Of a stretch of DNA of 64,000 bases, positions 12,379 to 24,127 are shown piece after piece (the stretch's first letter is position 1; every line of letters starts with the position of its first letter). Where the stretch lies: the NCBI GenBank assembly GCA_002778195.1, contig PCDI01000001.1, positions 248,001 through 312,000 on the forward strand. The letters run 5' to 3'. The translations under genes were made by a program, and so were the position numbers. Source of the stretch: Raffaelea ambrosiae (taxonomy: Eukaryota; Ascomycota; Sordariomycetes; Ophiostomatales; Ophiostomataceae). Below the pieces are notes generated by a model that made no database searches, was not told the DNA's origin, and saw only the letters and a list, made by a program, of their open reading frames with translations.

Positions 12379-14300
12379 ATGCAGCATGTCCTGGCACCTA
12401 GCGGACTCCCGACCCCTCCTGCGTCGCCCCTGTCCTTCGACTATCCCAGAGGCATGCCATCACAGAAACACCTCTTCCAGCAAATACCACAACGGCACCA
12501 GCAGCGCTATGTTCCGGTAGCTCCTAAAGACCGGATAGGCACATTCCTGGGAGGCACCCTCCAGTTGACGGGCATCATTGGCACTGGCGCCTACGGTGTG
12601 GTCTACGAGGCTGTGGACATCAAGACGAACGCCCGGTATGCAGTAAAGGCTCTCAGCAAACTCAACCCGGATGGAACTCCCCTGGAGCAGCGCCAGATCG
12701 AGTACCAAACTCGCGAGATCCGGCTGCATTATATGGCCTCCGCCCACCCCAATGTGGTTTCCATGCTCAAGATCATTGATGTCTACCCAGACTGCCTCTT
12801 TGTCGTGTTGGAGTACTGCCCTGAAGGGGATTTGTTCTACAACATCACCGAGTGCGGGCAGTTTGTCGGCAAAGATGAGCTTGCCAGAAGAGTGTTCCTC
12901 CAAATCCTGGATGCCGTACATTACCTCCACCAGTCTGGTATTTACCACCGGGACTTGAAGCCGGAGAACATTCTTGTGACAGACCAAGGGGAGACCTTGA
13001 AGCTGGCTGACTTTGGCCTTGCCACTGCTTCTGAACGATCCGAAGATTATGGATGTGGATCGACATTTTACATGTCGCCAGGTAAGTCGCAGGATTGTCT
13101 GTATTGTCCTTCTCTCTTAACTCCCCCCCTAACCATTTGTTTTTTTCCCTTTCTCCAGAGTGCCTGGGACAGACCAATTCCAAGAGGCCATACTACTACT
13201 GCGCCCCAAATGATGTCTGGAGCCTTGGTGTCATCTTGGTCAACCTGACCTGTGGACGCAACCCGTGGAAGCAAGCCTCTCACGAGGACTCGACCTACCG
13301 GGCATACACCCGCAATGCAGGTTTCCTCAAAACCATTCTGCCCCTGACGGACGAGCTGGATGATATCCTCGCCCGGATCTTCACTGCAAACCCGGACCAG
13401 CGGATTACCCTGCCTGAGCTGAGACAGCGCATCCTGGCCTGCCCACGGTTCACCGTCTCCCCTCAGCAGGCTGCCCAAACCGCGGTAGCCCCCCAGCAGG
13501 TCCAGACGCCCGTGGCCACCCCGGAGCACCCTGAGATGTCGGCTATTGTCACCTGCACTGCCGAAACCTCACCCGCGGCCAACGTGGTGTACGAGCCCGC
13601 ATTTGACGGGATCGATGAGGACGACGAGTACGTCTCCGATGACGAGCTCTCGTCTCTGTCCCCAGATTCGTCGAGCGAGTGTTCACTCGCCTCTTCCCCC
13701 ACCTCGACCTCGAGCTGCTGCTCGTCTGTTGACGCGCTCGTCGAGGACGACGAGACCGACATTTTCACCTGCCAGGACGTCCCGGAGATTGCTACGCCCC
13801 CACCTGTTGGAGTCATGCAACCACCACCGCCTACCCAGAGTGACATGCTCGCTATCTACGAACCAGAGGACTCTTGTATGGTCGGTGTGGAGAGTCCTTT
13901 CCACCAGCAAAGCCATATGCAACCACCACCACTCTACCAGTTCCACAACAATCACGTCCCGCAAGAATACGTTTACAACCGAACTCCCGTGTCCATGCCG
14001 GACCCGTCACTAGTGCTTCAGCAGCAGCAGCCGATGCCTATGCAGCAACACCAGCAGATAGCCCAGCACTTTCACGCGTCTATGCCGCCAACACCACCAC
14101 CAGGGCAGCAACGTCAGCAGCAACACCCTACTGCTTCGATGTGCACGGCGCAGGGGAAATTCAGCTTTCCCAGTGTCTGGTGGGACTGGATGGTGGGCAA
14201 GAACGCTCAACAAATGCAGCAGATTCTACCCGTTCATCACCACATCCCCATGCTTCCCTTTCACCACCAAGTTCCTATGTTTCTCCAAGGCGTCTACTGA
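12379..14300 (+). CDS. Ran1/Pat1-like serine/threonine protein kinase
   Basis: Two exons, 12379-13081 and 13159-14300, encode 614 residues. The 77-nt intron (gtaagt...ctccag) splits the glutamate codon of the SPE motif. The first in-frame ATG is 12379; the open frame continues upstream without an ATG. Kinase motifs are complete: glycine loop IGTGAYGVV at 67-75, lysine 90 in AVKAL, HRDLKPEN at 190-197, DFG at 211-213 and a CGSTFYMSPE activation segment. The catalytic domain fills roughly residues 60-345. The remaining C-terminus is low-complexity, with an acidic serine stretch and then Gln/His/Pro-rich sequence ending in an HHH-rich tail. This architecture matches fungal Ran1/Ksp1/Sks1-type kinases, known for nutrient-dependent control of meiosis and growth; that role here is inference. 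The gene stands alone, with about 12 kb of gene-free DNA upstream. Confidence 0.92.
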
Positions 14301-16050
14301 AAGTAGACACTGGCCACACTTTACGTTCACACACTCGCGCATTTGTGTTTGATTTAGGCGGTGTTGATCTACCCCGTCCGAATCTCAACCCCCCCCCCCC
14401 CCAAAAAAAAACCCCCGGAAAACGGAAAAAAAAAAGTTGGGATAGGTTGGGAAGTGTTTTCAACCACGTTTTTGTGCAACACTACATTCGTCTTTTTAAT
14501 CTTGCCACTTGGTGCTTTGGTTACACGTGCATTCGTTTACTTTTCCTTCGTCACTTTTTCAGCGTGGAGTTGGGCGGTTTTGGAAGAGGTCCAGCGGAGG
14601 GAGAACCGCCTTGTTTTTGTTTTATTCTAAAAAGGGTCATTCTTATGTTATAACGGTTATGGATGTCATCGGCGCATGGAGGTGGGCTTTGGGGGGCTTT
14701 CTGATCGGTTCAGTTTTCAGTCCTTATTCTTTTTTTTCTTTCTATCTCATGTCTTCTCTTCAACTGTTTTACTTTACCATTTACGGGTACACCTTCCACA
14801 AAACAATTTTCGTCCACCGAAGGGACGCACAGCATTAAAAACGGCTTTCCACTGTGGATTCCGGACTTTCTCTTCACTGGCACCTTGGTTCCTTTTTGAC
14901 GTTTTACTTGCATCTTTAATCATGCCAACCGCCAAAATATAACCGATCTACAACCCGGTCGTGTCCTGTCTTTGAAAAATCTATGCTTTCTTACCAATAG
15001 ATGGACCTCACTTTCGTTACGGACCAATCTTTTTTTTTTTCTGTTATACAAGTCGACTTCGAGCGGAGGGTTTGGTGTTTTGCGGGTTGTAAGGGCGCGA
15101 TTGCAACTGTTGAAATAGGGTGTTCTTGGGAAACATTGATCTTGCTGTCAGATAGTGAACACGCGAGAGAAAAAGCTTATAATTAGCAAACCCACAACCC
15201 GTTCTGTCTCCTCGTGCCTGTAGAGCCACCAACAGACAAAACAGTCTTACCGACTGCGATTCCAGCCTTATTGGACCGTGCACAGTCGGGTATTACTCGT
15301 AGCAGGGCGTTTCCCAGTTCCTTCAACTGACGACCAAGAGAGCAAACCAACCTTGACAACCCACCGTGCGCTCTGCGATCCTTCAGGAGTGCGCACATAA
15401 TCGGAAAGTATCTAGCAGGGGGAAGCACTGCAGGGAGAGGTCTGTGAGAGACCGAGACAGAGAAATGGGGAAGGGCCAACAACAAACCAACGCGCAGCCA
15501 ACGCTCAAAATACCTGCTTCCTTCGCCCAATCCGCAAGGCGCAGACTTAGCCACCGAGTTTGCAGTTTGGCACTAATGTCCGAGTCCCATGAACATGGGG
15601 GCTTCGTGTTCTCGGTGGCACATAAACATCCCTTGCATGGCGTATCACAGGAGCAAGCCCCAAGCCTACCCTAGCAGAATGCAGGGCGGACAAGACATAA
15701 CAAAGAAAATCAAATACCACCATAGAAAAGTAAGGCGGACGGGGGGGCGATTTCTCATGCGTGTGGCAGCCCGTGGCAGCCATGGTGCAGAGTCTAATGC
15801 GACTTCGGGTGGAAGACGCTAGTCTTTTTGTGGTATGGACTTTCGAGAACAGAGAGATTCTTTGAAACGGATTAGAAGGCCCCCATTGGACGAACCAGAG
15901 TCAAGCAAGAGCAAGAGTCGGTGAACTGAACTGGAGTCTTTTACAAAAAGGAGCGAACCAGGGAACTCAGATGTGAAGCAAAAAGCGGGGAGTGGAGCAT
16001 TAGGCAGTGATTATTGGCGTGGACACGGTCTACGAAGGAAAAAAAAAGAA

Positions 16051-16066
16051 CCCCCCCCCCCCCCCC
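16051..16066. repeat. Poly-C run, 16 bases
   Basis: An uninterrupted C16 tract in non-coding DNA, immediately after an A-rich stretch. Confidence 0.95.
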
Positions 16067-17202
16067 AAATAAAAACGGTACCCAAATTATTGTGGCATCA
16101 CCTATGCATGGCAAAGACCCAGAAAGGGCAGGCACGCGCGGCATGTCGGGACCGTCTTTCCTCGTGAGCGATAGGACACTTCTTGTCTTGTTCTTGTACG
16201 AGATGAGAAGGAACGAGCGAGTTTAAGCCCGAAACGACACAGAATAAAAAAAGGAAGCAAAGCAAAGCAGCAAACGCGCCCCACTCTCCACCACCACCAC
16301 TGCGGCCCCGGATTTGCCGTTTCTTCTCTGTTTGTCAGTCTCCCTGACTTGCACTTTACCTGACCCTTCCTCTTCTTCTCCTGATTATCATTCCCCGTTT
16401 CTTCATACTAGGCTTACGTTGACATGCCGGAGTGGGAAACCAGCGCGACGACCCCATACAAAGTCCATGCAAGGTCGCCTGCACGAGTCTTTGTATGAGC
16501 TTTTGCACTTTCGCACTTTTGCACGTCCAGCAAAAGTTGCGACACCGAAGTGGCAAGAACGGCGACAGAGTAACTAGTTACATAGTAAATGCAGGGTGTA
16601 AAAGGCATTTTCAAACAGAATCGTGCTATCCTTTGTGCCGACCGAGACGAGTACGAGTATGCAGCTCCGGTGTGCGCTCAAGCAAAGTTCCATGTAGGGA
16701 TGGACAGCAAGAGGACTTCGGCTTTCTGAGCTTCTTCCCTGTTCCAAGCAAACGGTTCCAGCGTTTGGGCTAAATGCAGGGAGGAGGGCGGCGCTCTATC
16801 GTATGCTCTGTGCTGCGTGCTGTGTGTGCAAACAAGCTGGGATGAGCCCTGGATCAGCCAGCCACAGTAGGATGGTCTCTGTTCGAGTGGTTGGTTGGTG
16901 CCGTGGTCGTGTCGTCACGCGCGTATTCCTGCTGGAGCCTTCTGGCTACGTGCAGTCTCACCTTTTCCTTGGTGCTGCGCTCGTCCCCATCCTCCAGAGA
17001 TGCAAGCTACTGTAGCAGCATGCAGCCTGCATATGCACCATGCAGAGACCATGTCGTACAGACACAGCACACCACTTTCTGGCGAGCCAGCCAGTCCAAG
17101 GCGACCAGGAAAGTGCTTGCAGCAACACTTCGGAAACATGCGCTGCCCCAACTTTCAGTAAAAGACTGAAAGAAGAATCGCGAAGGCGTACGAGTATGTA
17201 TG

Positions 17203-17237
17203 TGGCTGACTGGCTGGCTGGCAGGCTGGCTGGCAGG
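17203..17237. repeat. TGGC/GGCT short tandem repeat
   Basis: Imperfect tetranucleotide repeats of TGGC (with CAGG variants) run for about 35 bases in non-coding sequence. Confidence 0.7.
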
Positions 17238-17745
17238 ACAACCACCTCATCCCGCCACCCTCCGCGGTTGATCGAGTGTGTATGCTTCGTCTAATATGGT
17301 ATTCTCGTAATACTCATGTGTGTGCTATGCAACTATGTTGGTTGGAAGACGAAGCATATGTGTGGACCCCCTCTCAACGGTGGTTGGAACTCAGGCTGCG
17401 GTTTTGCCACTCGAGGTTGACATAGTGCTTGCATATCCCTTTCGGACCCAACGCCAGGAGGCTGGTGTTGTATTACGAAGTTGGTCCCATCAGTTGGTAC
17501 ACGACTCTCCCATGTTGCGAACTGACTGAAGAGCATTCGTTACTTTTTTGAAAAGAGCTCGGTGGGGCGTGTTGTTTGGAGAGGTCATCGGAAGAGAAGA
17601 CTTTCCACGAGTCCGTGGCACCGACCGTCCCGATTTCCTTGTTTGGTGTGTCTTTTCCTGGCGTCTTCTGGCTCCACTGTCACTGCCTGTCTGCGTTTGT
17701 CTGTCGCTGGCTGGTCCTTTTGATTAACTCCTACCGTCGCCACTA

Positions 17746-18967
17746 CTACGTGGGCCCAAGTCCGCGCGTTGGCCAGTGCCATCCCGCAGAGCCGCCGCGT
17801 CGAGTGCCGCAGCGCGCTGCCGCCATGGCCCCGATGCCGAGAGGCGGCGACCTGGCCGACTGCGTGTGGTGCCGCACCGCGAAGATGGTGCGTGCCAGCT
17901 CGACGCGCTGCAAATCAATAACCCGGCAAGCGTTGGCGAGCCAGATGCGTGGCAGATAGAGGCCGTTGGCCGGGTCGCGCTGCTCGGCAAAGATAGTCCA
18001 GAAGTGAAGCTGATTTTTCGTTGTTGATACTACAGTCCGAGACGGCCGTGCCACTGGTGCTCCTTGTGTCAGATCCGACTTTTTACTAGGATAGGGAACA
18101 TCTCCGGACTGCTGCTGCTATCCATTTGCAGGTCATCCTGGTGGCCAAGGTGCCAACTGAGGACGTGTGCACACTACACGAGCATTCGATTGACCCAGGA
18201 CAGTAGCAGTCGTCAGCTACCGAGTCAGGGCCGCCGGCGATGTTATTAGAGTGGCATGTGGTCTTTTCCCGCGACTTCTCAAAGCTGTTCCCAAAGGGAC
18301 ACGAAGGGACAGTCTGTCAACGGGACGTGGCAACTCACCATAGACTTGTTTGTGATATCGTAGAATGGGAATCGCTGCGAGCGTATCGTCACTGGCCACA
18401 TCCGACTGGTCATGCATGGATGGCATTGACCAGGTACGAAATGCATGCATTGTGGTAGTGACTGGCCGATTCCTCGTCGAGATTGGGCAAAGAAACGCCC
18501 TCGAACTCGATCGGCCGCTTGGGTTTCTTCTGTCTGCATCCAGACGCGCATCAAGTGGCGGGCAGAGGCAGCGCAGATGGCATTTAGCAGCAGAGCAGCA
18601 TACAAACTTCCTGCGTGCCCAAGTTGCAACCGTCTTCGCCCTTGTCCAGGAACCCCCTCGCAAGGCTGATGGGCGCGACCGGTCTGCTGTTGAGATACGC
18701 CGGCAGCGACGGCGGCGACAACTGTGGTGCCTGGTAGGGGTCCGGGTGCTCGTTGTTGTTACACTGACTCTCGGTACCTGAAACCACCACCCCGGTCAGC
18801 TCGCTGACACTGGCCGTTGCACCAGGAGACAAGGAAGAGGAAGCAAGCGGTAGAAGTGGCACAGCATGGAGAGAATGGAGAGCGCTCGCCTTCGAGTAGA
18901 TGGGAAGTGGTGCTGCGTCAGATTCGAATTGGGCGCCGTGCCAGACAACACACATACTCCTGTGCAC
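17746..18967 (-). pseudogene. Possible relic of a fungal transcription-factor gene
   Basis: Several minus-strand open segments in different frames resemble pieces of one protein. One frame (18967 to about 18584) is Ser/Pro-rich and ends in GEDGCNLGTQE. The next frame (18629 to 18279) contains LLLNAICAASARHL, which is reminiscent of the middle homology region of Zn2Cys6 regulators. A third (18054 to 17746) has LHFWTIFAEQRDPANGLYLPR. The segments are out of frame with each other, no convincing splice sites join them, and no zinc-cluster domain is visible. I read this as a decayed gene, but the family assignment is by eye and weak. Confidence 0.3.
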
Positions 18968-19420
18968 GAGCCTGGAAGCTCTCCTTGGCTGCCGGAAGCA
19001 ATGCTGACTGGGGAGGGCAGTGACTAGTCATTCTTGCGGTCGAATCGCCGGGTTGCCTCTGCTGTAGATTTGTTCCAATCGCTGTATCTGGCTCTGAGAT
19101 ATCGGAGATGGTCCCAAGGGCATAAGTCGACAGCAAGCGAAGTCTGAATGGAAGCTTCGGGAGAATCCACGCACAAACTGGTGAGCATGGCTTTCTGCTA
19201 TTACACCATGCTGGAAGCCCCGAGAAACTGCGGCATTCGCCTTAATCTCTTGGGTCTTTTCTGCAACTTGCTTCACTCTGTAAGTGTTGATATTTTTGAG
19301 ATATTTTTCTCCTATCCTATGTTCTAATTATATTCTATCGAGCAATGAACTCACACAACGAAAGACCCGTATGTGCCCTGATACTGTGCGTCATATGGCT
19401 CACTGGCCTGAGCGCTTCCG

Positions 19421-19680
19421 GCGGAAGTCTTTCTCAATTCTAAACGTGCCAGAGGTGTGGGTGCCACCATGGCCACGATCCGGATCGCCAACTTTGCCTT
19501 GGGCGTCTGCGTTCCCGAATTGATTTTTGAGACTGGATGGGCCACATATGTTTTTTTTGTTCCTGAAACAGCCCGTAAGTCCATGAGGCAGATTTCTGAA
19601 GCCCTTGGTAACGGATTCGATTGTAGAAGAACAAGAGGCTAGACGGCGTATTCGGGACATTCGGGAAAATTCTGTGAGTA
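19421..19680 (+). pseudogene. Relic of an MFS sugar-transporter C-terminus
   Basis: The frame from 19421 reads AEVFLNSKRARGVGATMATI and then RIANFALGVCVPELIFETGW. This fits the loop and last helices of hexose-type MFS transporters. The piece GWATYVFF then runs straight into VPETARKSMRQISEALGN, so the final transmembrane helix between them is missing. After EALG the reading shifts by one base before TDSIVEEQEARRRIRDIREN, another typical tail. The internal deletion, the frameshift and the absence of the upstream 400 residues mark it as a non-functional fragment. An intact MFS sugar-type gene lies 5 kb downstream; whether the relic derives from it is unknown. Confidence 0.65.
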
Positions 19681-20369
19681 TCGCGTCCGGACAGAAGGGG
19701 GATGGTAGACGTGTCGTCTGTATGAGAACCACAGTTTGCCTCTGCCTCTGTATCACGTGTGAGTGATGACAGCTTTACCGAGCATCTCGTTTGTTTGGCT
19801 TGCTGGCTTGGGGTTATTGATGATGTCATGAAACCTTTGTGATATAGACAGGTGAACCATTCTCAACAGTGATAACGGAGAAGGTTGTGAAGAAGCTTGT
19901 CCAGTGTGGGCGCAGCAACAGCGGGCAAGACCATTACAACACGAATGACACGTGGTCATCGATAAAGGCTGTCAAAATCTAAGATGGTCATGCTTCATTT
20001 GCCATCATCTGTGGACGCACGTCCGGGGTCACCTTGGGTGCTGTCAACTCGATCGACGACCAGGCCGAGTGCAGAGCAGTCATATTACGTGCTTTCTCTG
20101 GAGGACGCTCTCGAGGACATGATGGAGCACCTTGCAGATTCTTGTTGACCGGTGGAAATGATCGGTATTCTGTGATTTGGGTTTTGTGCTCGTTGAGATT
20201 CGAGTCTGGACGGAGGAACTATCGGCAAGCCCCGTGCAAATACCAAAAACTGGGGAGTTCTTCGCTAATTAGACCGTTCCAGGGATGGCGCAAATACAAT
20301 TGGCGGTTGTATGATTGGACCGGCATCTCCACAATGCAACTTCACTTGTTCACCCAGCATGCATCCGCC

Positions 20370-22386
20370 ATGCCAGAGCCCATTCGGTCGACGCAGCGCG
20401 CACCGCGGACCTGCCTGCAGTGCCATAGACGAAAAGTGCGCTGTAACAAGGCGATTCCATGTCAGCCGTGCATTGCGCGAGGCACCGCATCCGAGTGCCG
20501 GCGCGAAGTCGTTCGGGTACGTGGACGGGTGCTGACATCCGACACTGACGGCGCCAACCGCAGCTACGATGCACTGCTGCAAGAGAACGTGCGGCTGCGG
20601 GCACTTCTCGCAGGCCACGAAAGACAGGAAGGCCAGGAAGGCCACGACAACGATCGTGAGAGGACAAAGACAACAGAGAGCCGAGGCGGCGAAAACATGC
20701 ATTGGGTCCCGGAACTGCCCAGCCAGACAGAGCTGGCCGAGAGGCGGCTCTTTGCCGCAGTGGGAGCCGCGGCAATACCGCGCGCGGTGAGGAAGATGGC
20801 AGACATCCAGATGCCGTCGCAGGAGTTGAGCCAGCGGCTGGTGCAGCACGCGCACCAATGGACGTTCTGGATCCATTTCTCGCTGCATGGGCCGGACTTC
20901 CAGCAGGAGCACGACACCTTCTGGCAGCGCTACAACGAGAGCGGCGGAGACCTGGAGGGCAGTGCGCATCCTCTGTGGCTGTCGATCTACTTTGCGGTGC
21001 TGGCATCGACCGTGATGTTTCTGACGGACCGGGACCTGGCATCGTGGCAGCGGGGAGACGGCAGTGACGAGCGAGCAGACGAAGCCAAAAAGAGAGAAGC
21101 CGGCGCAAACACAGGCACAAGCACCATCCCGGCTGTGCACAACCGCGCCTATCTTCCCGGACGCAAATACACAGCAGCGGAGCTTCTCCGCAACTGGTAC
21201 GACGCGTCCCTCTTCTTTCTGGACGTGGGCGACTTCACGCAACGCAGCGACATCCGCACCGTGGCCAGCCTGGCGATTCTCAACATTCTGTTTCTCGGCA
21301 TGGGCGACGTCGGCCGCCAGCAACAGCTGTGGAGTCTGGCACTTCGTCAGGCACAGGTGCTGGGCATGCACCAAGAGGACCACCCGGCACACGCGGGCGA
21401 GACGTACGCGCAGCAGCAGACGCGCCGGCGGCTTTGGTGGACACTGGTGCTGTGCGAGTGGCTGCCGATGCCGTTCCACCCGCCCTGCGTGCACGACGTC
21501 GATTTTGACTGCCGACACCCGGACGAGGTGGACGACGAGGAGCTGGAAGAGGCAGGCAAGGTCGCCGTGTCCAGCAGTCCGAAGCGTCTTCCTCTGCGTC
21601 CGCCGCGGCCGCCTCCGGCCCGCCCGCGGCCCATCCGCTACCATCTGGCCATGATCCACATCAGCGAGATCCACTACCGTCTGCGGTACCGCCTGCGCGT
21701 CGGCTGCTGGGCACCCGCCGACGTCGCCGTCCACGTGTTCGCCGCCGACGAACAGCTGGCCGAGTTGATCGCCGGCCTGCCGCTGTACCTGCAGCTGGAC
21801 GAGCCGGTGACGGCAGCCACGCGCGCCCGCGACACTAGCCTTCCCTGGATTCCGTGGCAGAAGCGCAGTCTCAGCATGACGCTGCTGTACTACCGCGAGG
21901 CCATGGCACGCATCCTGCAGCCGCACTGGCTGGTGCGCAGCGGCATCGGCGGTGCCGGCGGTGACGACGAGGCAGCCGCGACCGCGATCACACGAGCACG
22001 CACCCGCGCTATCTGTCTGTCGTCGGCGCAGGCTCTGCTGCGTACGACACAGGACGGGCCAGACATCCTAGACTCGTCGAAGCTGCGGCCGTGGTGCGTT
22101 TACCTGCATTTGCATTTGCTGTCTGGAGCTTCCTCTAGGGGTTCTTTCTAACTGATAGCACTGTTTTAGGCCCCATGCTACAAACATCTTTTCTGCTACC
22201 TTCACGCTGGCAGTAGAGGCTCTGGGCAGTGGTGCCGACCTGGACGCGGAGATTATCTTCGGCCTCGCGTTCTTGCGTCGCATGCAATCCAGCAGCATCA
22301 TCGCCGCCTGTGGCCTGCAGCTGCTTCGGGAGTATTTTGGGGAACGCCTAAACCAATGGGAAGATGTGCTAGAAACTGAAGGCTGA
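20370..22386 (+). CDS. Zn2Cys6 binuclear-cluster transcription factor
   Basis: Two exons, 20370-22093 and 22170-22386, encode 646 residues. The 76-nt intron has donor gtgcgt, branch CTAAC at 22148 and acceptor ttttag, and it keeps the frame across a Trp codon. The zinc cluster lies at the very N-terminus, with cysteines 15, 18, 25, 31, 34 and 43 (C-x2-C-x6-C-x5-C-x2-C-x8-C). A short coiled linker follows (YDALLQENVRLRALL). The rest fits a fungal-specific middle homology domain, including WTFWIHFSLHGPDF and the NILFLGMGDVGRQQQLW segment. An alternative in-frame ATG at 20334 would add 12 residues. The gene lies beside the dioxygenase and the MFS transporter, whose shared promoter carries CGG repeats, so local regulation is plausible but unproven. 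Confidence 0.9.
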
Positions 22387-22540
22387 ACACAATCTGAACA
22401 GGGCATCTACAAGACAGCAAGTTCCGTTATCTGTCAAGGGACCATGGATACACTGCAAATAGTCTTTTGACATATGTTGCATTTTCTGGGGGGGGTTCCT
22501 TTCTCCATGAGCTATCTACCTTTGCAGCAGGTCCACCGTC

Positions 22541-23670
22541 TCACTGGTACGGCACCACACCCGCTAGCTGAAGCAGGCGTTTCGTCTCCACGGGCTCCTC
22601 CACCGGCCGCGATCTCTTGTATGTATCTTCTTTGCCCAGGCGCAGAGGCACCTCTCTGCTCGAGAAGATGTTGGCATGGGGCCAATGGGTCTATCGTCGT
22701 CAGTCAACTTGCTCTTGTGCTTGTCTACAAATGGGAGAGACTTGCCGTTGCGAATCTCTGGTGGAATAGGTCGGCCTTCTTCTTAAGGTCTTCCTCCTTG
22801 GCATACGAGGCCGGGGTGTAGCAGATGTCTGGGACGGTTAGCGGTCTTCCCATTGCCATTCTAGATTCCGTTGCTTTGGTTGCGTCGCTCACAGAAAACA
22901 GACCGCACGTTGTCGCTCTCGGGTACACAGTTGTAGTGTACGGTTCTCGAGTCCCAGAGGATCAGGTCACCCGGCTCGGCGCAGACCTTGATCGTCTCGC
23001 AGCCCTGCTTCTCAAACCAGTCGACTTCCTCCTTTGTGAATCCGAACCAGTCTGCTGGCCCCCATGTCCTGCGCTCCGTCGTGTGCTCCTTAAAGAATTT
23101 CTCATTCACCTTGCTGGACCCCTTCATGACGATCAGCCCGCCATCCTGCGGCCCGTTAGGTGCCAGGTTGAGGATACCCTGGACACATTGCATGCCGCGG
23201 CGCAGGGGACTCTGGTCCACGTGCGGCCAGTACTCGGACTTGGCGTGTCCGTTCGGAACCGGCAGCGTCAGGTTGGCCCCGTCGAAAGACACCAGCAACT
23301 TGTCCGTGCCCCAGACCTGGGCAAAAGTGTCGATTACGGACGGCTCGAGGCGGGCGTCCCAGTAGAACTTCTCGTGCGCCAGAGCATAGCCGTGGTACAT
23401 GCCGCCCTTGATGTGGACGGGTAGGTGCTCGGGCCCCCAAGTACTCTTGTCGGCGCGCTCGAAGCCGTAGGGAAAAGTCTCGAGCCAGTCAAAGAAGCGG
23501 TCCAGGTAGTGGTTGGCCTTTTCTGGAGAAAGCACACCCTTGACCACCACATAGCCATCCTCGACCAGCTGGTCCCGCCAGTCGCCGTACTGCTTTGTCG
23601 TGTCAACCTCCGGCTCCTCAGCATACCGCCACGTGCCCTCAACCTGGGGGGTGTCCTCTTGAATGCCCAT
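22541..23670 (-). CDS. Phytanoyl-CoA dioxygenase family protein
   Basis: Three minus-strand exons, 23670-22893, 22828-22746 and 22690-22541, encode 336 residues. Intron 1 (64 nt) is canonical with branch CTAAC. Intron 2 (55 nt, 22691-22745) uses a GC donor (gcaagt) with branch CTGAC and acceptor gatag, and it joins FAT to THWPH. The enzyme is a predicted Fe(II)/2-oxoglutarate oxygenase. Putative metal ligands are His150 and Asp152 (HVDQSP) and His245 (SRTVHYNC), with Arg256 a candidate 2-oxoglutarate contact. No signal peptide or peroxisomal tag is visible (the C-terminus is VVPYQ), so it is probably cytosolic and not a classical phytanoyl-CoA hydroxylase; the substrate is unknown. It is transcribed divergently from the MFS gene and converges on the Zn2Cys6 regulator. 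Confidence 0.9.
22691..22745 (-). other. GC-AG intron in the dioxygenase gene
   Basis: On the minus strand the exon ends ...GCAACG and the intron begins gcaagt, runs through the branch-like CTGAC and ends gatag before ACCCATTGG. No GT donor restores the reading frame, whereas the GC donor joins two family-conserved segments exactly. The donor matches the known GC-AG consensus, GCAAGT. Confidence 0.8.
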
Positions 23671-23910
23671 GATGGTGCGCCTAGTCTCGTGTCTGATACA
23701 GAAGAAGAGATTGGTGTTATCAGTCTAACAAGGCTGAGAGTGGAGTGAAGGGGCAGAAGAGAAAGAAAGATAAGGCAATAGACAGGTACACAGCAATTCG
23801 CGACAAAACCGTGAGACAAAACAGGGTACCCAGATAAACGGCGTGAATTGATCGGTCAGGATAACGACGCACCGACCTCGGGCCTGTTTTAATATACCCT
23901 GAGTTTCCAT

Positions 23911-23937
23911 CGGTTGCGTCGGTTCCGTCGGTTCCGT
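23911..23937. promoter_or_regulatory. Three 9-bp CGG repeats, two containing CGG-N2-CCG
   Basis: Three adjacent 9-bp units start at 23911, 23920 and 23929. The second and third are identical and each contain CGGTTCCG, an inverted CGG-N2-CCG pair. Zn2Cys6 proteins typically bind CGG triplet pairs. The array sits about 15 bp upstream of the dioxygenase TATA-like sequence. Binding by the neighbouring regulator is inference. Confidence 0.5.
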
Positions 23938-24110
23938 CCCCTAGCCCACACCACCAAGGGTGCCGCCGGGGCTGTTTCGGGCGACTGACGGCTCAGTTTC
24001 TGTGGGAATTGGTTAGTGCCTTATTAGCAACTGCTCGCACCCGGTAGCTCTTCAGCCTTGTAAGTCTGGCCAACCAGCGCTGCGCTTTTCTCAGCAACGG
24101 GGGCAAGGCA

Positions 24111-24127
24111 CGGCCGACTGGCGGCCG
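24111..24127. promoter_or_regulatory. Pair of CGGCCG sites upstream of the MFS gene
   Basis: CGGCCG occurs at 24111-24116 and 24122-24127, one helical turn apart (11 bp), each followed by A. The pair lies about 100 bp upstream of the MFS TATA-like element. It could be a Zn2Cys6 recognition site. Confidence 0.4.

Larger units (their letters stand above)
14301..17745. other. Gene-free stretch downstream of the kinase
   Basis: No gene is supported here. The first several hundred bases are T-rich and presumably include the kinase 3' untranslated region. The stretch also holds a C14 run (14389-14402), a C16 run (16051-16066), a TGGC-type tandem repeat (17203-17237), TACGAGTA copies at 15294, 16652 and 17189, and an ACTATGTA copy at 16579. 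Confidence 0.6.

Noticed and set aside
20265..21926. A 553-codon minus-strand open frame opposite the Zn2Cys6 gene
   Set aside because: It is the antisense shadow of a GC-rich coding exon; the plus strand encodes an unmistakable zinc cluster.
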